A DNA stretch of 64,000 nucleotides from Burkholderiales bacterium. GTDB taxonomy: Bacteria > Pseudomonadota > Gammaproteobacteria > Burkholderiales > JAEUOS01. Positions within the stretch are counted from its first letter, which is position 1. Each line of letters begins with the position of its first letter. A program made the position numbers and the translations under genes. Below are positions 55,269-63,988 of the stretch, one piece after another. The notes beneath the pieces are model-generated. The model was not told the DNA's origin. It saw nothing but the letters and a program-made list of their open reading frames with translations, and did not search any database. The stretch lies in contig CANJDH010000006.1 in assembly GCA_947473125.1 (NCBI GenBank), positions 19,959 to 83,958 of the forward strand, given 5' to 3'.

Positions 55269-56171
55269 ATGAGCGACAACGACAAAACCAATGTAGCTCC
55301 CGGGCCGGTGTATTCCGAAGGCGGGATGGATTTTCTGGTGACACGCCAGCGCCGACTCGTCACGGTCTACGCGCCTCTGGCCGTATTCACGTTTGTCCTG
55401 CTGTTCCCCTTCTACTGGATGACCATCACCGCGTTCAAGGGCAACGACGACCTGTACAACTACGAAAAGTACAGCCCGTTCTGGGTCTCGAATCCGACTC
55501 TGGCGAACGTCAAGAAGCTGCTGTTCGACACGGCGTACCCGGAGTGGCTGTTCAACACCATGCTTGTCTCGGTCTCTTCAACCTGCATCGCGCTGTTCGC
55601 CAGCGTGCTCGCAGCCTACGCCATCGAGAGGTTGCGCTTCAAGGGCAGCAAATGGGTCGGTCTGGGGGTGTATGCGGCTTATCTTGTGCCCCCCTCGATC
55701 CTGTTCATCCCGCTCGCAACCATGGTTTTCAAGCTCGACTTGTTTGATACGCGCTGGGCCCTGATCCTGACCTACCCGACCTTCCTGATCCCGTTTTGTA
55801 CCTGGCTGCTGATGGGGTATTTCAAGTCGATTCCCTACGAACTTGAAGAGTGCGCCTTGATCGACGGTGCGACACGCCTGGAGATTCTCATCAAGATTGT
55901 GTTGCCGCTGGCGGTGCCAGGCCTCATCTCGGCCGGCATCTTTGCGTTTACGCTGTCGTGGAACGAGTTTATCTACGCCTTGACGTTCATTTCTTCGTCG
56001 GAGGTCAAGACCGTGCCGGTGGGTGTGATTACCGAGCTGGTCGATGGCGACGTTTATCATTGGGGATCGCTGATGGCGGGCGCCTTGTTCGGTTCCATCC
56101 CGGTCGCCATCCTGTACTCGTTCTTTGTCGAGTATTACGTCGCAGGCATGACCGGCGCAGTCAAGGAGTAA
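55269..56171 (+). CDS. ABC transporter permease (CUT1 family, second)
   Basis: 300 residues with six membrane segments and the EAA-type loop LEECALIDGATRLEILIKIVLPLAVP. It is the UgpE/MalG-like partner and starts two bases after the first permease. It completes the importer with the two preceding subunits; the divergent LacI gene ends 29 bp downstream in convergent orientation. Confidence 0.94.
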   Translation: MSDNDKTNVAPGPVYSEGGMDFLVTRQRRLVTVYAPLAVFTFVLLFPFYWMTITAFKGNDDLYNYEKYSPFWVSNPTLANVKKLLFDTAYPEWLFNTMLVSVSSTCIALFASVLAAYAIERLRFKGSKWVGLGVYAAYLVPPSILFIPLATMVFKLDLFDTRWALILTYPTFLIPFCTWLLMGYFKSIPYELEECALIDGATRLEILIKIVLPLAVPGLISAGIFAFTLSWNEFIYALTFISSSEVKTVPVGVITELVDGDVYHWGSLMAGALFGSIPVAILYSFFVEYYVAGMTGAVKE

Positions 56172-56200
56172 AGGCGGCGTCGCTGCGACCGCGACGCGAT

Positions 56201-57235
56201 TCAGGCGCTGGCACGCGGCACGACCGCAAACCCGAGATCCCGAATCGGGTTGTTGACGGTCTGCCCGGCAAGCCTGGCCAGCAACATCTGTCCGGCTTGC
56301 TCGCCGATCTTGCGTGACCCTACCTGAACCGTCGTCAGTGCCGGTTCGATCTCTGCGGCGATATCGAGGTCGGCAAATCCGGCAATCGCCAGCTCCTGCG
56401 GTACGCGGATCCGGCGCCGCGCACACTCCATCAACGCGCCTACGGCCAGGGCATCATTGCTCAGGAAAACGGCATCAAGACTCGAGTCCAGGTCGAGCAG
56501 CGCTGCCAGGGCTTCGCGCCCGCCGTGAAACGATGTTCCCGCAGGTAACAGTACCTGCTGCAAATGCGCCCCACGCGTGGCATGGATGGCGGCCATGAAG
56601 CCTGTCAGACGTGCGCGCGTGCGGCCGTCGGCGCCACCGGCAAATCCCAAGCGCCGGTGGCCTTTTGCCAAAAGATAGCGCGCCATCGCATGTCCTGCGC
56701 CGACGTTGGAAAAACCGGCCACCATGTCGATGGGGCGGTCAGTCAGGTCCCAGGTTTCGACCACCGGAATGCCAGCTTGCCGCAGGCGCTTGCGGGTGAG
56801 TGCGGAATGGTCGATACCGGTGACGACAATGCCGTCGACGCGTCGGCCGAGAAAGGCGGCCACCATGGCCTCCTCGTTGTGTTCGTCGTAGCCGGTCTGG
56901 CCCAGCAGCAGCTGGTAGCCGCCCGCCGCGAGAGTCTCGGACAGCCCGCGAATGGTTTCCGCAAAAATGGAATTGTCGATGGTCGGCACGATCGCGGCGA
57001 CGATGCGGCTCTTGTTGGATGCCAGGCTGCCTGCGGTGAGATTGGGGACGTAGCCGCATTTGCGGATCGCCGCTTCGACACGCTTGCGCGTGGCAAGCGA
57101 CACCTTGTCGGGGGTATTGATCGCGCGCGACACCGTGATCATCGACACGCCGGCCAGGGAAGCGACGTCTTCCATGCGGCTACCGACGGCCGAGGCGCGT
57201 CGTTTACGCTGGGTATCGAGTTTTTCGATTGACAT
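56201..57235 (-). CDS. LacI family transcriptional regulator
   Basis: 344 residues. The helix-turn-helix and hinge are MEDVASLAGVSMITVSRAINTPDKVS, followed by a periplasmic-binding-protein-like effector domain (VAAIVPTIDNSIFAETIRGL, DAVFLSNDALAVGALM). It lies between the ABC operon and the Bug-PhyH-ADH genes. Two palindromes fill its own promoter region, and a similar site is before the ABC operon, so it likely represses both sides and itself until a sugar-like effector binds. Confidence 0.94.
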   Translation of the reverse strand: MSIEKLDTQRKRRASAVGSRMEDVASLAGVSMITVSRAINTPDKVSLATRKRVEAAIRKCGYVPNLTAGSLASNKSRIVAAIVPTIDNSIFAETIRGLSETLAAGGYQLLLGQTGYDEHNEEAMVAAFLGRRVDGIVVTGIDHSALTRKRLRQAGIPVVETWDLTDRPIDMVAGFSNVGAGHAMARYLLAKGHRRLGFAGGADGRTRARLTGFMAAIHATRGAHLQQVLLPAGTSFHGGREALAALLDLDSSLDAVFLSNDALAVGALMECARRRIRVPQELAIAGFADLDIAAEIEPALTTVQVGSRKIGEQAGQMLLARLAGQTVNNPIRDLGFAVVPRASA

Positions 57236-57250
57236 CAGGGGCGGGTGCAG

Positions 57251-57264
57251 GTTAAAGTTTTAAC
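57251..57264. promoter_or_regulatory. Palindrome near the lacI start, possible second operator
   Basis: GTTAAA and TTTAAC flank GT. Its centre is 20 bp (two helix turns) from the centre of the GC-centred operator, on the same face of DNA, and 15 bp before the regulator's ATG. Autoregulation is inferred. Confidence 0.45.
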
Positions 57265-57269
57265 GCGCG

Positions 57270-57285
57270 ATGTTAGCGCTAACAT
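57270..57285. promoter_or_regulatory. Perfect LacI-type operator
   Basis: ATGTTAGC and GCTAACAT make a perfect 16-bp palindrome with the central CG typical of LacI-family operators. It lies between the divergent lacI and Bug receptor genes, 34 bp from the first and 58 bp from the second. Confidence 0.75.
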
Positions 57286-57343
57286 GATGCCTGCAGTGTG
57301 CCGCAGTTTGGGGCGATGAGCAAGCGCCTTGGAGCCGTGATTG

Positions 57344-58339
57344 ATGATCAGCGTTTTGCATGCCTTGTGTTCGAAGCGGGTTGCCGCCTGGTGTGCCATG
57401 GCAGCGCTGGTGTCGGCGTCGCCGCTCGCGCAAGCGCAGGTCTGGCCCGGCAAGCCGATCAGGCTGATCGTGCCGATGCCTGCCGCCGGCACCACCGACA
57501 ACATGGGCCGCCTGGCGGGGCAGAAGCTGGCCGAGATCCTCGGGCAACCGGTCATCGTTGAAAATCGCGCCGGTGCCAATGGCAACATCGGCTCCGATTT
57601 TGTCTCCAAGGCGCCGCCGGACGGATACACGCTGTTGATCTCCGGCGTGGGCAGCCAGGGCATCAATGCCAGCCTGTATCGCAACATGCCATACGACATT
57701 GTCGAGGGCCTGACCCACATTGCGATGATTGCCAAGGGTCCCAACGCGCTGGTGGTCAACCCGTCTTTTCCGGCCAACAACCTGCGCGAGCTGCTGGCGC
57801 TTGCCAAGACACAACCGGGGCGCCTCAACTATGCATCAACCGGGAGCGGCGCTTCGAACCACCTGTCGATGGAAATGCTCAAAACCGCCGCCGGCGTGTT
57901 CATCACCCACATTCCGTATCGCGGCGGGGCGCCGGCCATGCTCGACCTGATGTCCGGGCAGGTGCCGATGATGTTCATCAACTTCGATTCAGCCGTGCCG
58001 CATGTCAAATCAGGAAAGATGCGCGCTCTGGCCGTCACCAGTCTGACACGACGCGCCGCGCTGCCGGACGTGCCGACGGTGGCCGAACAGGGGTTTCCCG
58101 GCTTCGAGGCGGAGTCCTGGACCGGCATCAGCGGGCCGCCCAACATGCCGGCCGATATCGTTGCCAAGATCAATGCGGCCATGCAGAAGGTGGTGCAGAT
58201 GCCCGACGTCAAGGAGCGCTTTGCCGGGCTGGGGCTCGATGCCGCTCCTGGCACCCCCGAGCAGATGAAGGCGTTCGTCAAGAACGAAGTCGAAAAATGG
58301 GGCAAGGCGGTGCGCGCGTCCGGGGCGCAGGTCGATTGA
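57344..58339 (+). CDS. Bug/TctC family substrate-binding protein
   Basis: 331 residues from ATG 57344 (TTG 57341 would add one residue). The signal peptide ends near SPLAQAQ and is followed by VWPGKPIRLIVPMPAAGTTDN, the hallmark with P-A-A-G in place of PGG. VENRAGANGNIGSDFVS and LNYASTGSGASNHLSME are typical. The gene is divergent from lacI and is followed 52 bp later by the PhyH gene, so it is probably induced with the catabolic genes. Confidence 0.93.
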   Translation: MISVLHALCSKRVAAWCAMAALVSASPLAQAQVWPGKPIRLIVPMPAAGTTDNMGRLAGQKLAEILGQPVIVENRAGANGNIGSDFVSKAPPDGYTLLISGVGSQGINASLYRNMPYDIVEGLTHIAMIAKGPNALVVNPSFPANNLRELLALAKTQPGRLNYASTGSGASNHLSMEMLKTAAGVFITHIPYRGGAPAMLDLMSGQVPMMFINFDSAVPHVKSGKMRALAVTSLTRRAALPDVPTVAEQGFPGFEAESWTGISGPPNMPADIVAKINAAMQKVVQMPDVKERFAGLGLDAAPGTPEQMKAFVKNEVEKWGKAVRASGAQVD

Positions 58340-58391
58340 GTGCCGATGGTTGGGTGTTTTGCATCACGTTTTTTTCTGAAGGAGAGTGAAC

Positions 58392-59300
58392 ATGCCACAT
58401 GTGCTTTCGCAGCAGCAGATTGACCGCTACCACGCCGATGGTTACCTGATCGTCGAAGGCGTGCTCGACGACGTCATGCGTCAGCGCATGAAGAACGTGC
58501 TGGCCGAGCTGGTCGAAAAGTCGCGGGCTGTTGCCAGCCACGACGACATTTACGATCTCGAGCCGGGGCACAGCGGTGGCGACCCGCGCGTGCGGCGCAT
58601 CAAAAAGCCGCACGAAGTCGACCCGGTATTCAAGGACTTCATGTACACGCCCAAGCTGGTCGGCATCCTGCAAGACCTGCTGGGTGAAAGCGTGCGCCTG
58701 CACGGCTCGAAGCTCAACCTCAAGGCGCCGCATTTCGGCTCACCCGTGGAGTGGCACCAGGACTGGGCGTTTTACCCGCACACCAACGACGACATTCTCG
58801 CCGTGGGCGTGATGCTGGACGACACCACCGTGGAGAACGGCGCGATGTATGTGATTCCGGGCACCCACAAGGGGCCGACCTACGACCACCACGGTCCGGA
58901 TGGCCATTTTTGCGGCGCCATGGATCCCGACATCTGCGGTGTGGATTTTTCAAAGGCCGTGCCCTGCGAAGGGCCTGCGGGTTCAGTCTCGTTTCACCAC
59001 GTGCGCACCATCCATGGTTCGGCACAAAACACGTCAAACAAGTCGCGCGGCCTGCTGCTTTATGAAATGACCGCCGCGGATGCATATCCGCTCATGGCAG
59101 TCGGCAAAACCGACTGGCAGGCCTTCGAGCAACGACTGATTTGCGGTGAAGAGACTATCGTGCCGCGCGTGGTCGATACGCCGATTCGCATGCCGCTGCC
59201 GCCGGCAAAAAACCAGGGCTCGATTTACGAGAACCAGACGGCCGGCAAGCGCTACTTTGGCTTTGTTGAAGAGGGTGGCAAGAAGACCGCGACGACCTGA
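58392..59300 (+). CDS. Phytanoyl-CoA dioxygenase (PhyH) family protein
   Basis: 302 residues. Fe(II)/2-oxoglutarate oxygenase fold: the metal His and Asp are in VEWHQDWAF, the distal His in HHVRTIHGS, and the 2-oxoglutarate Arg probably in SRGLLLYEM. QQIDRYHADGYLIVEGVL is the family's N-terminal block. Members hydroxylate small acids or cleave C-P or C-O bonds; the substrate is unknown. ATG 58392 lies behind GGAGAG. Neighbours suggest oxidative opening of a sugar-like or ether compound. Confidence 0.9.
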   Translation: MPHVLSQQQIDRYHADGYLIVEGVLDDVMRQRMKNVLAELVEKSRAVASHDDIYDLEPGHSGGDPRVRRIKKPHEVDPVFKDFMYTPKLVGILQDLLGESVRLHGSKLNLKAPHFGSPVEWHQDWAFYPHTNDDILAVGVMLDDTTVENGAMYVIPGTHKGPTYDHHGPDGHFCGAMDPDICGVDFSKAVPCEGPAGSVSFHHVRTIHGSAQNTSNKSRGLLLYEMTAADAYPLMAVGKTDWQAFEQRLICGEETIVPRVVDTPIRMPLPPAKNQGSIYENQTAGKRYFGFVEEGGKKTATT

Positions 59301-59348
59301 TCCGGGTTAGGCTATCCTTGCGCCTGAAACTCACTTCTGGAGAAATTG

Positions 59349-60458
59349 ATGGATGTACGTGCCGCCGTGTCCTATGAGGCCGGCAAGCCGCTGGTGATTG
59401 AAACGGTTCAGCTCGAAGGCCCCAAGGCCGGCGAAGTGCTGGTCGAGATCAAGGCTACGGGGATTTGCCACACCGATGAATTCACACGTTCTGGCGCAGA
59501 CCCGGAAGGCCTGTTTCCGGCGATATTCGGCCACGAGGGCGCGGGTGTGGTGGTCGACATCGGGCCCGGCGTCACCTCCCTTAAAAAGGGCGACCACGTG
59601 ATTCCGCTGTACACGCCGGAATGCCGCCAATGCAAGTCGTGCCTCTCGCGCAAGACCAATTTATGCACGGCGATTCGCGGCACGCAGGGCAAGGGTGTGA
59701 TGCCGGACGGCACCAGCCGCTTCTCCATCGGCGGCAAGAAAATACACCACTACATGGGTTGTTCGACCTTTGCCAATTACACCGTGTTGCCCGAAATTGC
59801 CCTGGCGAAGATTCGTGAAGATGCGCCGTTCGACAAGGTTTGCTACATTGGCTGCGGCGTCACCACCGGCATCGGCGCGGTGATCAACACGGCAAAGGTG
59901 GAGCCGGGCGCCAACGTGGTGGTATTTGGTCTGGGCGGGATTGGCCTCAATGTGGTACAGGGTGCGCGCCTCGCCGGCGCCAACATGATTGTCGGCGTCG
60001 ATCTGAACCCGTCCCGCAAGCCCCTGGCCGAGAAGTTCGGCATGACGCATTTTGTCAATCCCAAGGAAGTCGGCGGCGATCTGGTTGCGCACCTGGTTGA
60101 GCTAACCGGTGGCGGCGCCGACTACAGCTTTGAATGCATCGGCAACGTTGACGTGATGCGCCAGGCGCTGGAGTGCTGCCATCGTGGATGGGGCGTGTCG
60201 GTCATCATCGGTGTCGCCGGGGCCGGCCAGGAAATCAAGACACGCCCGTTCCAACTCGTTACCGGGCGTACCTGGAAGGGAACCGCTTTCGGTGGCGCGC
60301 GCGGCCGTACCGACGTGCCCAAAATCGTCGACTGGTACATGGATGGCAAGATCAACATCGACGACCTGATCACCCACACCATGCCCCTGCAGGACATCAA
60401 CCGCGGCTTCGACCTGATGCATTCGGGTGAATCGATTCGCAGCGTCGTGATGTTTTGA
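59349..60458 (+). CDS. frmA: Class III alcohol dehydrogenase / S-(hydroxymethyl)glutathione dehydrogenase
   Basis: 369 residues. Catalytic zinc ligands are in GICHTDEF and IFGHEGAG, structural zinc Cys in TPECRQCKSCLSRKTNLC, and the NAD site is VFGLGGIGLNVVQGA. DYSFECIGNVDVMRQALECCH is split over the class III pattern. It oxidises the glutathione adduct of formaldehyde. Its place after a PhyH oxygenase suggests that the pathway releases formaldehyde or a hydroxymethyl product (inference). The stop overlaps the next start. Confidence 0.93.
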   Translation: MDVRAAVSYEAGKPLVIETVQLEGPKAGEVLVEIKATGICHTDEFTRSGADPEGLFPAIFGHEGAGVVVDIGPGVTSLKKGDHVIPLYTPECRQCKSCLSRKTNLCTAIRGTQGKGVMPDGTSRFSIGGKKIHHYMGCSTFANYTVLPEIALAKIREDAPFDKVCYIGCGVTTGIGAVINTAKVEPGANVVVFGLGGIGLNVVQGARLAGANMIVGVDLNPSRKPLAEKFGMTHFVNPKEVGGDLVAHLVELTGGGADYSFECIGNVDVMRQALECCHRGWGVSVIIGVAGAGQEIKTRPFQLVTGRTWKGTAFGGARGRTDVPKIVDWYMDGKINIDDLITHTMPLQDINRGFDLMHSGESIRSVVMF

Positions 60459-61306
60459 GCGCGCAAAAGGTGGCGCAGCAATTCCTGGTGTACCAATCCC
60501 TCTGGGCGATGGAGCGGCGTCGCCCGGATGGCCTCGAATGGACGCTTGACGAAAAGCTCGCGATGATCCGGGACGCCGGCTTCGACGGCGCCGGCGTGCG
60601 CTTCTTCGACCGGCAATACGCAAAAACCGTCACCGACTTTCTGCGCGCCCATGGCATGAGCTGGCAGGCGCAGTGCTATCCGAAGACCGTCGACGACCTC
60701 AAGCCGATCATCGAGCACGTACAGGAGATGGGCGCCGACCATATCAACCTGCAGCCCGACGTCAGGCCCCATCGGCTCGAGGAGTGCATCCCCTATATCG
60801 AAGGTTGGCGGCGCCTGGCGGCGGATGCGGGCATCACCTTGCAGATCGAAACGCATCGCGATCGCATGACCACCGACCTGTTTTTCACCCTGCACCTGCT
60901 CGACTGTTTTCCAGATCTGCGCCTGACCGGCGATCTGTCGCATTACGTTGTCGGGCGCGAATTCGCCTGGCCGATCAGCGAGGAAAACCACGCGCTGATG
61001 CACCGCATCCTCGACAACTGCTGGGGCTTCCACGGGCGCGTCGCGAGCCGCGAGCAGATCCAGGTGCAGATCAGCTTTGCGCACCAGAAAGACTGGGTCG
61101 ACCTGTTCATGGGCTGGTGGGAATATGGCTTTCGCCAGTGGAAGAACAAGGCGGGCGGGGATGCGACCCTGACCTTTCTGTGCGAGATGGGGCCGAGGGA
61201 ATACGCGATGACCGGCCCTGACGGTTATGAACTATCGGATCGCTGGCAGGAAGCGATTATGATGAAAGACATGGTGCGCGCTTTGTGGAACCGCCTGCCA
61301 TCCTGA
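60455..61306 (+). CDS. Sugar phosphate isomerase/epimerase family protein (TIM barrel)
   Basis: 283 residues, TTG start overlapping the dehydrogenase stop. AMIRDAGFDGAGVRFFD is an early barrel strand, LQIETHRDRMTTDLFFTLHLL contains a metal Glu-His, and LTGDLSHYVVGRE supplies further ligands with GFHGRVASREQIQVQ. These match the AP-endonuclease-2-like sugar isomerase superfamily. It likely isomerises or cleaves a keto-sugar intermediate for the locus. The next gene follows after a 70-bp gap. Confidence 0.85.
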   Translation: MSAQKVAQQFLVYQSLWAMERRRPDGLEWTLDEKLAMIRDAGFDGAGVRFFDRQYAKTVTDFLRAHGMSWQAQCYPKTVDDLKPIIEHVQEMGADHINLQPDVRPHRLEECIPYIEGWRRLAADAGITLQIETHRDRMTTDLFFTLHLLDCFPDLRLTGDLSHYVVGREFAWPISEENHALMHRILDNCWGFHGRVASREQIQVQISFAHQKDWVDLFMGWWEYGFRQWKNKAGGDATLTFLCEMGPREYAMTGPDGYELSDRWQEAIMMKDMVRALWNRLPS

Positions 61307-61376
61307 AGCACGGCATTACCGCGTTTTATACAAGAGCAAAAACATTCACGTTGTAGTCAAACCAAAGGAGAGAGAC

Positions 61377-62696
61377 ATGCTTAACGAAAAACGGCGCAAG
61401 GTCATTGGCGGCCTCGGTGCATCGGCATCGATCGCGGCGGCAAGCCCGATGTTCTGGGTCAAGGGCTCGCAGGCGCAAACCAGCTTCAAGCCGGAGAAGG
61501 GCGCCAAGCTGCGCGTGTTGCGCTGGAAGCGCTTCGTGCAGGCCGACGAAGACGTGTGGATGGCCAATACCAAAAAATTCAGCGAGAAATACGGCATTGA
61601 AGTGCGCACCGACCATGAAGGCTGGGAGGACGTGCGCCCCAAGGCTGCCGTGGCGGCCAATGTCGGTGCCGGCCCGGACATCATCGTCGGCTGGCTTGAT
61701 GACCCGCACCTGTACCCTGAAAAACTGATCGACCTGACCGACCTGGCCGATTACCTCGGCAAGAAATACGGCGGCTGGTTCCCCGCCGCACGCGCTTACG
61801 CCACCACCGCCAAGGGGCGCTGGATCGGCCTGCCCTTGGGCGCCGGCGGCGCGCTGCTCAATTACCGCATATCGTCGATCAAGGAAGCCGGCTTCAATTC
61901 CGTGCCGACCAACTTCGACGACTACCTCAAGCTGTGCCAGGGTTTGCAGAAGATCAACAAGCCGGCCGGGTTCGCGATTTCACATGCTACCGGCGACTCG
62001 GAAACGTGGATGCACAACATCCTGTGGGGCTTTGGCGGCAAGCTGGTCGACGACAAGAACAAGGTCACCATCAATTCACCCGAGACCGTCAAGGCGATCG
62101 AATACATGCAGCAGCTGCACAAGACCTTCATCGAAGGTACGGCGGCGTGGAGCGGCGTGTCGAACAACAATGCCTTCCTGGAGGGCAAGATCAGCCTGAC
62201 TTCGAACGGTATCTCGATCTATTACGCGGGCAAGAACTCGACTGATGCGGCCAAAAAGGCGGTTGTCGCGGACATGAATCACGCACCGATGCCGATCGGC
62301 CCGATCGGGCGGCCCACCGAGCTGCACCTGCTCACCCAGGCGATGGCGTTCAAGTACAGCAAATATCCGAATGCCGCGAAGGAATTCCTGCGCTTCATGT
62401 GGGAGAAGGAGCAATACGAGCCCTGGCAAGCCGCCTCGCTCGGTTACATCAGCCACCCGCTCAAGGCCTACAACGACAACAAGTTCTGGAACGACGACCC
62501 GAAGTACGCGCCCTTCAAGGGCGTGGTCGAGCGCCTGCAGCCGCACGGCTACGCCGGTGGTATGGGGTATGCCTCGGCAGCTTGCCTCGCTGACTGGATC
62601 GTGGTCGACATGTTCGCCTCGGTGTGTACCGGGCAGGCGACCGCCAAGCAGGCGGCCGAGACCGCCGAGAAGCGTGCCAAGCGCTACTACACCTGA
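61377..62696 (+). CDS. Extracellular solute-binding protein (second copy)
   Basis: 439 residues, same length as the protein at 52.9 kb and very similar to it, with long shared blocks such as KGAKLRVLRWKRFVQ, WEDVRPKAAVAANVG and LGKKYGGW. The leader (EKRRKVIGGLGASASIAAAS) is again Tat-like. No permease genes follow, so it presumably feeds the importer encoded at 51.8-56.2 kb, perhaps for a different sugar. A strong terminator lies 32 bp after its stop. Confidence 0.92.
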   Translation: MLNEKRRKVIGGLGASASIAAASPMFWVKGSQAQTSFKPEKGAKLRVLRWKRFVQADEDVWMANTKKFSEKYGIEVRTDHEGWEDVRPKAAVAANVGAGPDIIVGWLDDPHLYPEKLIDLTDLADYLGKKYGGWFPAARAYATTAKGRWIGLPLGAGGALLNYRISSIKEAGFNSVPTNFDDYLKLCQGLQKINKPAGFAISHATGDSETWMHNILWGFGGKLVDDKNKVTINSPETVKAIEYMQQLHKTFIEGTAAWSGVSNNNAFLEGKISLTSNGISIYYAGKNSTDAAKKAVVADMNHAPMPIGPIGRPTELHLLTQAMAFKYSKYPNAAKEFLRFMWEKEQYEPWQAASLGYISHPLKAYNDNKFWNDDPKYAPFKGVVERLQPHGYAGGMGYASAACLADWIVVDMFASVCTGQATAKQAAETAEKRAKRYYT

Positions 62697-62728
62697 GAGC
62701 TACGTAACCATTGGAGTGAGTGATATGC

Positions 62729-62757
62729 GGGGGTGGTCGAAGGGCCGCCCCCTTTTT
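62729..62757 (+). terminator. Rho-independent terminator after the second binding-protein gene
   Basis: GGGGGTGGT pairs with GCCGCCCCC around CGAAGG (two G-T wobbles) and is followed by TTTTT. It lies 26 bp before the dehydratase gene, which therefore either reads through or has its own weak promoter. Confidence 0.75.
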
Positions 62758-62782
62758 GTGACCTCAACGAGTCGGCCGCACC

Positions 62783-63988
62783 ATGCACATCACCGCCATT
62801 GACACGATTCACGTCGGCGCCTATCCCAACATCACGTTCGTCGAAATCCATACAGACGAGGGCATCGTCGGGCTGGGTGAAACCTTTCGCGGGCCCCAAG
62901 CCGTGGCGGCGCACATCCATGAAGGCATTGCGCCGTATTTGCTCGGCAAAGATCCGTGCGCGATCGAAGCCCACAGCCACTACATGCTCAATGGCTACCT
63001 GGGGTTCGCGAGTAGCGGGGCCGAGACACGTGGCGCCAGCGCGATCGATATCGCGCTGTGGGACATTTGGGGCAAGGCCACCAACCAGTCGGTCACCCAG
63101 TTGCTCGGTGGTGCGGTGCGTGACAGGATTCGTGTCTACAACACCTGTGCGGGATACACGTATAACGCCCGCGGCGGGCGACGCTTGATTGACGCCACGT
63201 CCGATGAAGCAAGTGCCGAAGGTCCTTACGAGGACCAGATTGCCTTCATGAAGCGGCCCGCGCAATTGGCGCACTCGCTGCTCGAAATGGGCATTTCGGC
63301 CATGAAGATCTGGCCGTTCGACCCGCTCGCCGAGATCAACCGGGGTACGTCCATTTCGCGCGCCGACCTGGCCAAGGGGGTCGCGCCGTTCAAGGCGATT
63401 CGCGACGCCGTTGGCGATCGCATGGACCTCATGTGCGAACTGCATTCGATCTGGAGCCTGCCGGCGGCGCTGGAGATTGCGGCAGCCCTGCGCGATGTCG
63501 GCATCTTCTGGATGGAAGATCCGATCAAGATGGTCAACGCATCGGCGCTGGCCGACTACAGGCGGCAGTCGGGCATGCGCGTCTGCGCCAGCGAGACCCT
63601 GGCCACGCGCTACGGCTTTCGCGAGCTCCTCGAGAAAGATGCGGTCGATTACGTGATGATCGATCTCTCCTGGTGTGGGGGGCTGACTGAATCGAAAAAA
63701 ATCGCCACCCAAGCCGAAACCTATCAGCGCCCGATGGCGCCGCATGACTGCACCGGTCCGGTGGTGCTGATCGCATCGCTGGCGCTGGCACTCAATGCAC
63801 CCAACGCTATTTTCCAGGAAGTGGTGCGCGCCTATTACACCGGCTGGTATGCCGAGTTGGTGACGGCATTGCCGCGCATTGAAAACGGCTTTGCGCACCT
63901 GATGACCAAGCCTGGCCTCGGCACCGAACTGCAACCCGGCATCCGCAAACGGGCTGATGTCACCGTCCGTCGTTCTGAATTGACATAG
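62783..63988 (+). CDS. Mandelate racemase/muconate lactonizing enzyme family dehydratase
   Basis: 401 residues of the enolase superfamily (sugar-acid dehydratase subgroup). N-terminal capping domain up to about residue 120 (GLGETFRGPQAVAAH). In the barrel, MKIWPFDP supplies the Lys-x-Trp acid/base pair, metal ligands are in DLMCELHSIW, FWMEDPIK and CASETLATRYG, and the last His is MAPHDCTGP. It removes water from an aldonic acid to a 2-keto-3-deoxy acid. It completes the catabolic cluster with isomerase and importer. The next gene begins right after its stop. Confidence 0.92.
   Translation: MHITAIDTIHVGAYPNITFVEIHTDEGIVGLGETFRGPQAVAAHIHEGIAPYLLGKDPCAIEAHSHYMLNGYLGFASSGAETRGASAIDIALWDIWGKATNQSVTQLLGGAVRDRIRVYNTCAGYTYNARGGRRLIDATSDEASAEGPYEDQIAFMKRPAQLAHSLLEMGISAMKIWPFDPLAEINRGTSISRADLAKGVAPFKAIRDAVGDRMDLMCELHSIWSLPAALEIAAALRDVGIFWMEDPIKMVNASALADYRRQSGMRVCASETLATRYGFRELLEKDAVDYVMIDLSWCGGLTESKKIATQAETYQRPMAPHDCTGPVVLIASLALALNAPNAIFQEVVRAYYTGWYAELVTALPRIENGFAHLMTKPGLGTELQPGIRKRADVTVRRSELT

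Noticed and set aside
51767-56171. Glycerol-3-phosphate (ugp) importer
   Set aside because: Subunits resemble Ugp, but no ugpQ or phosphate-regulation signs are present and the LacI and sugar enzymes point to a sugar or polyol.
62729-62757. Riboswitch before the dehydratase gene
   Set aside because: The stem with U run is a simple terminator; no conserved riboswitch core is seen.
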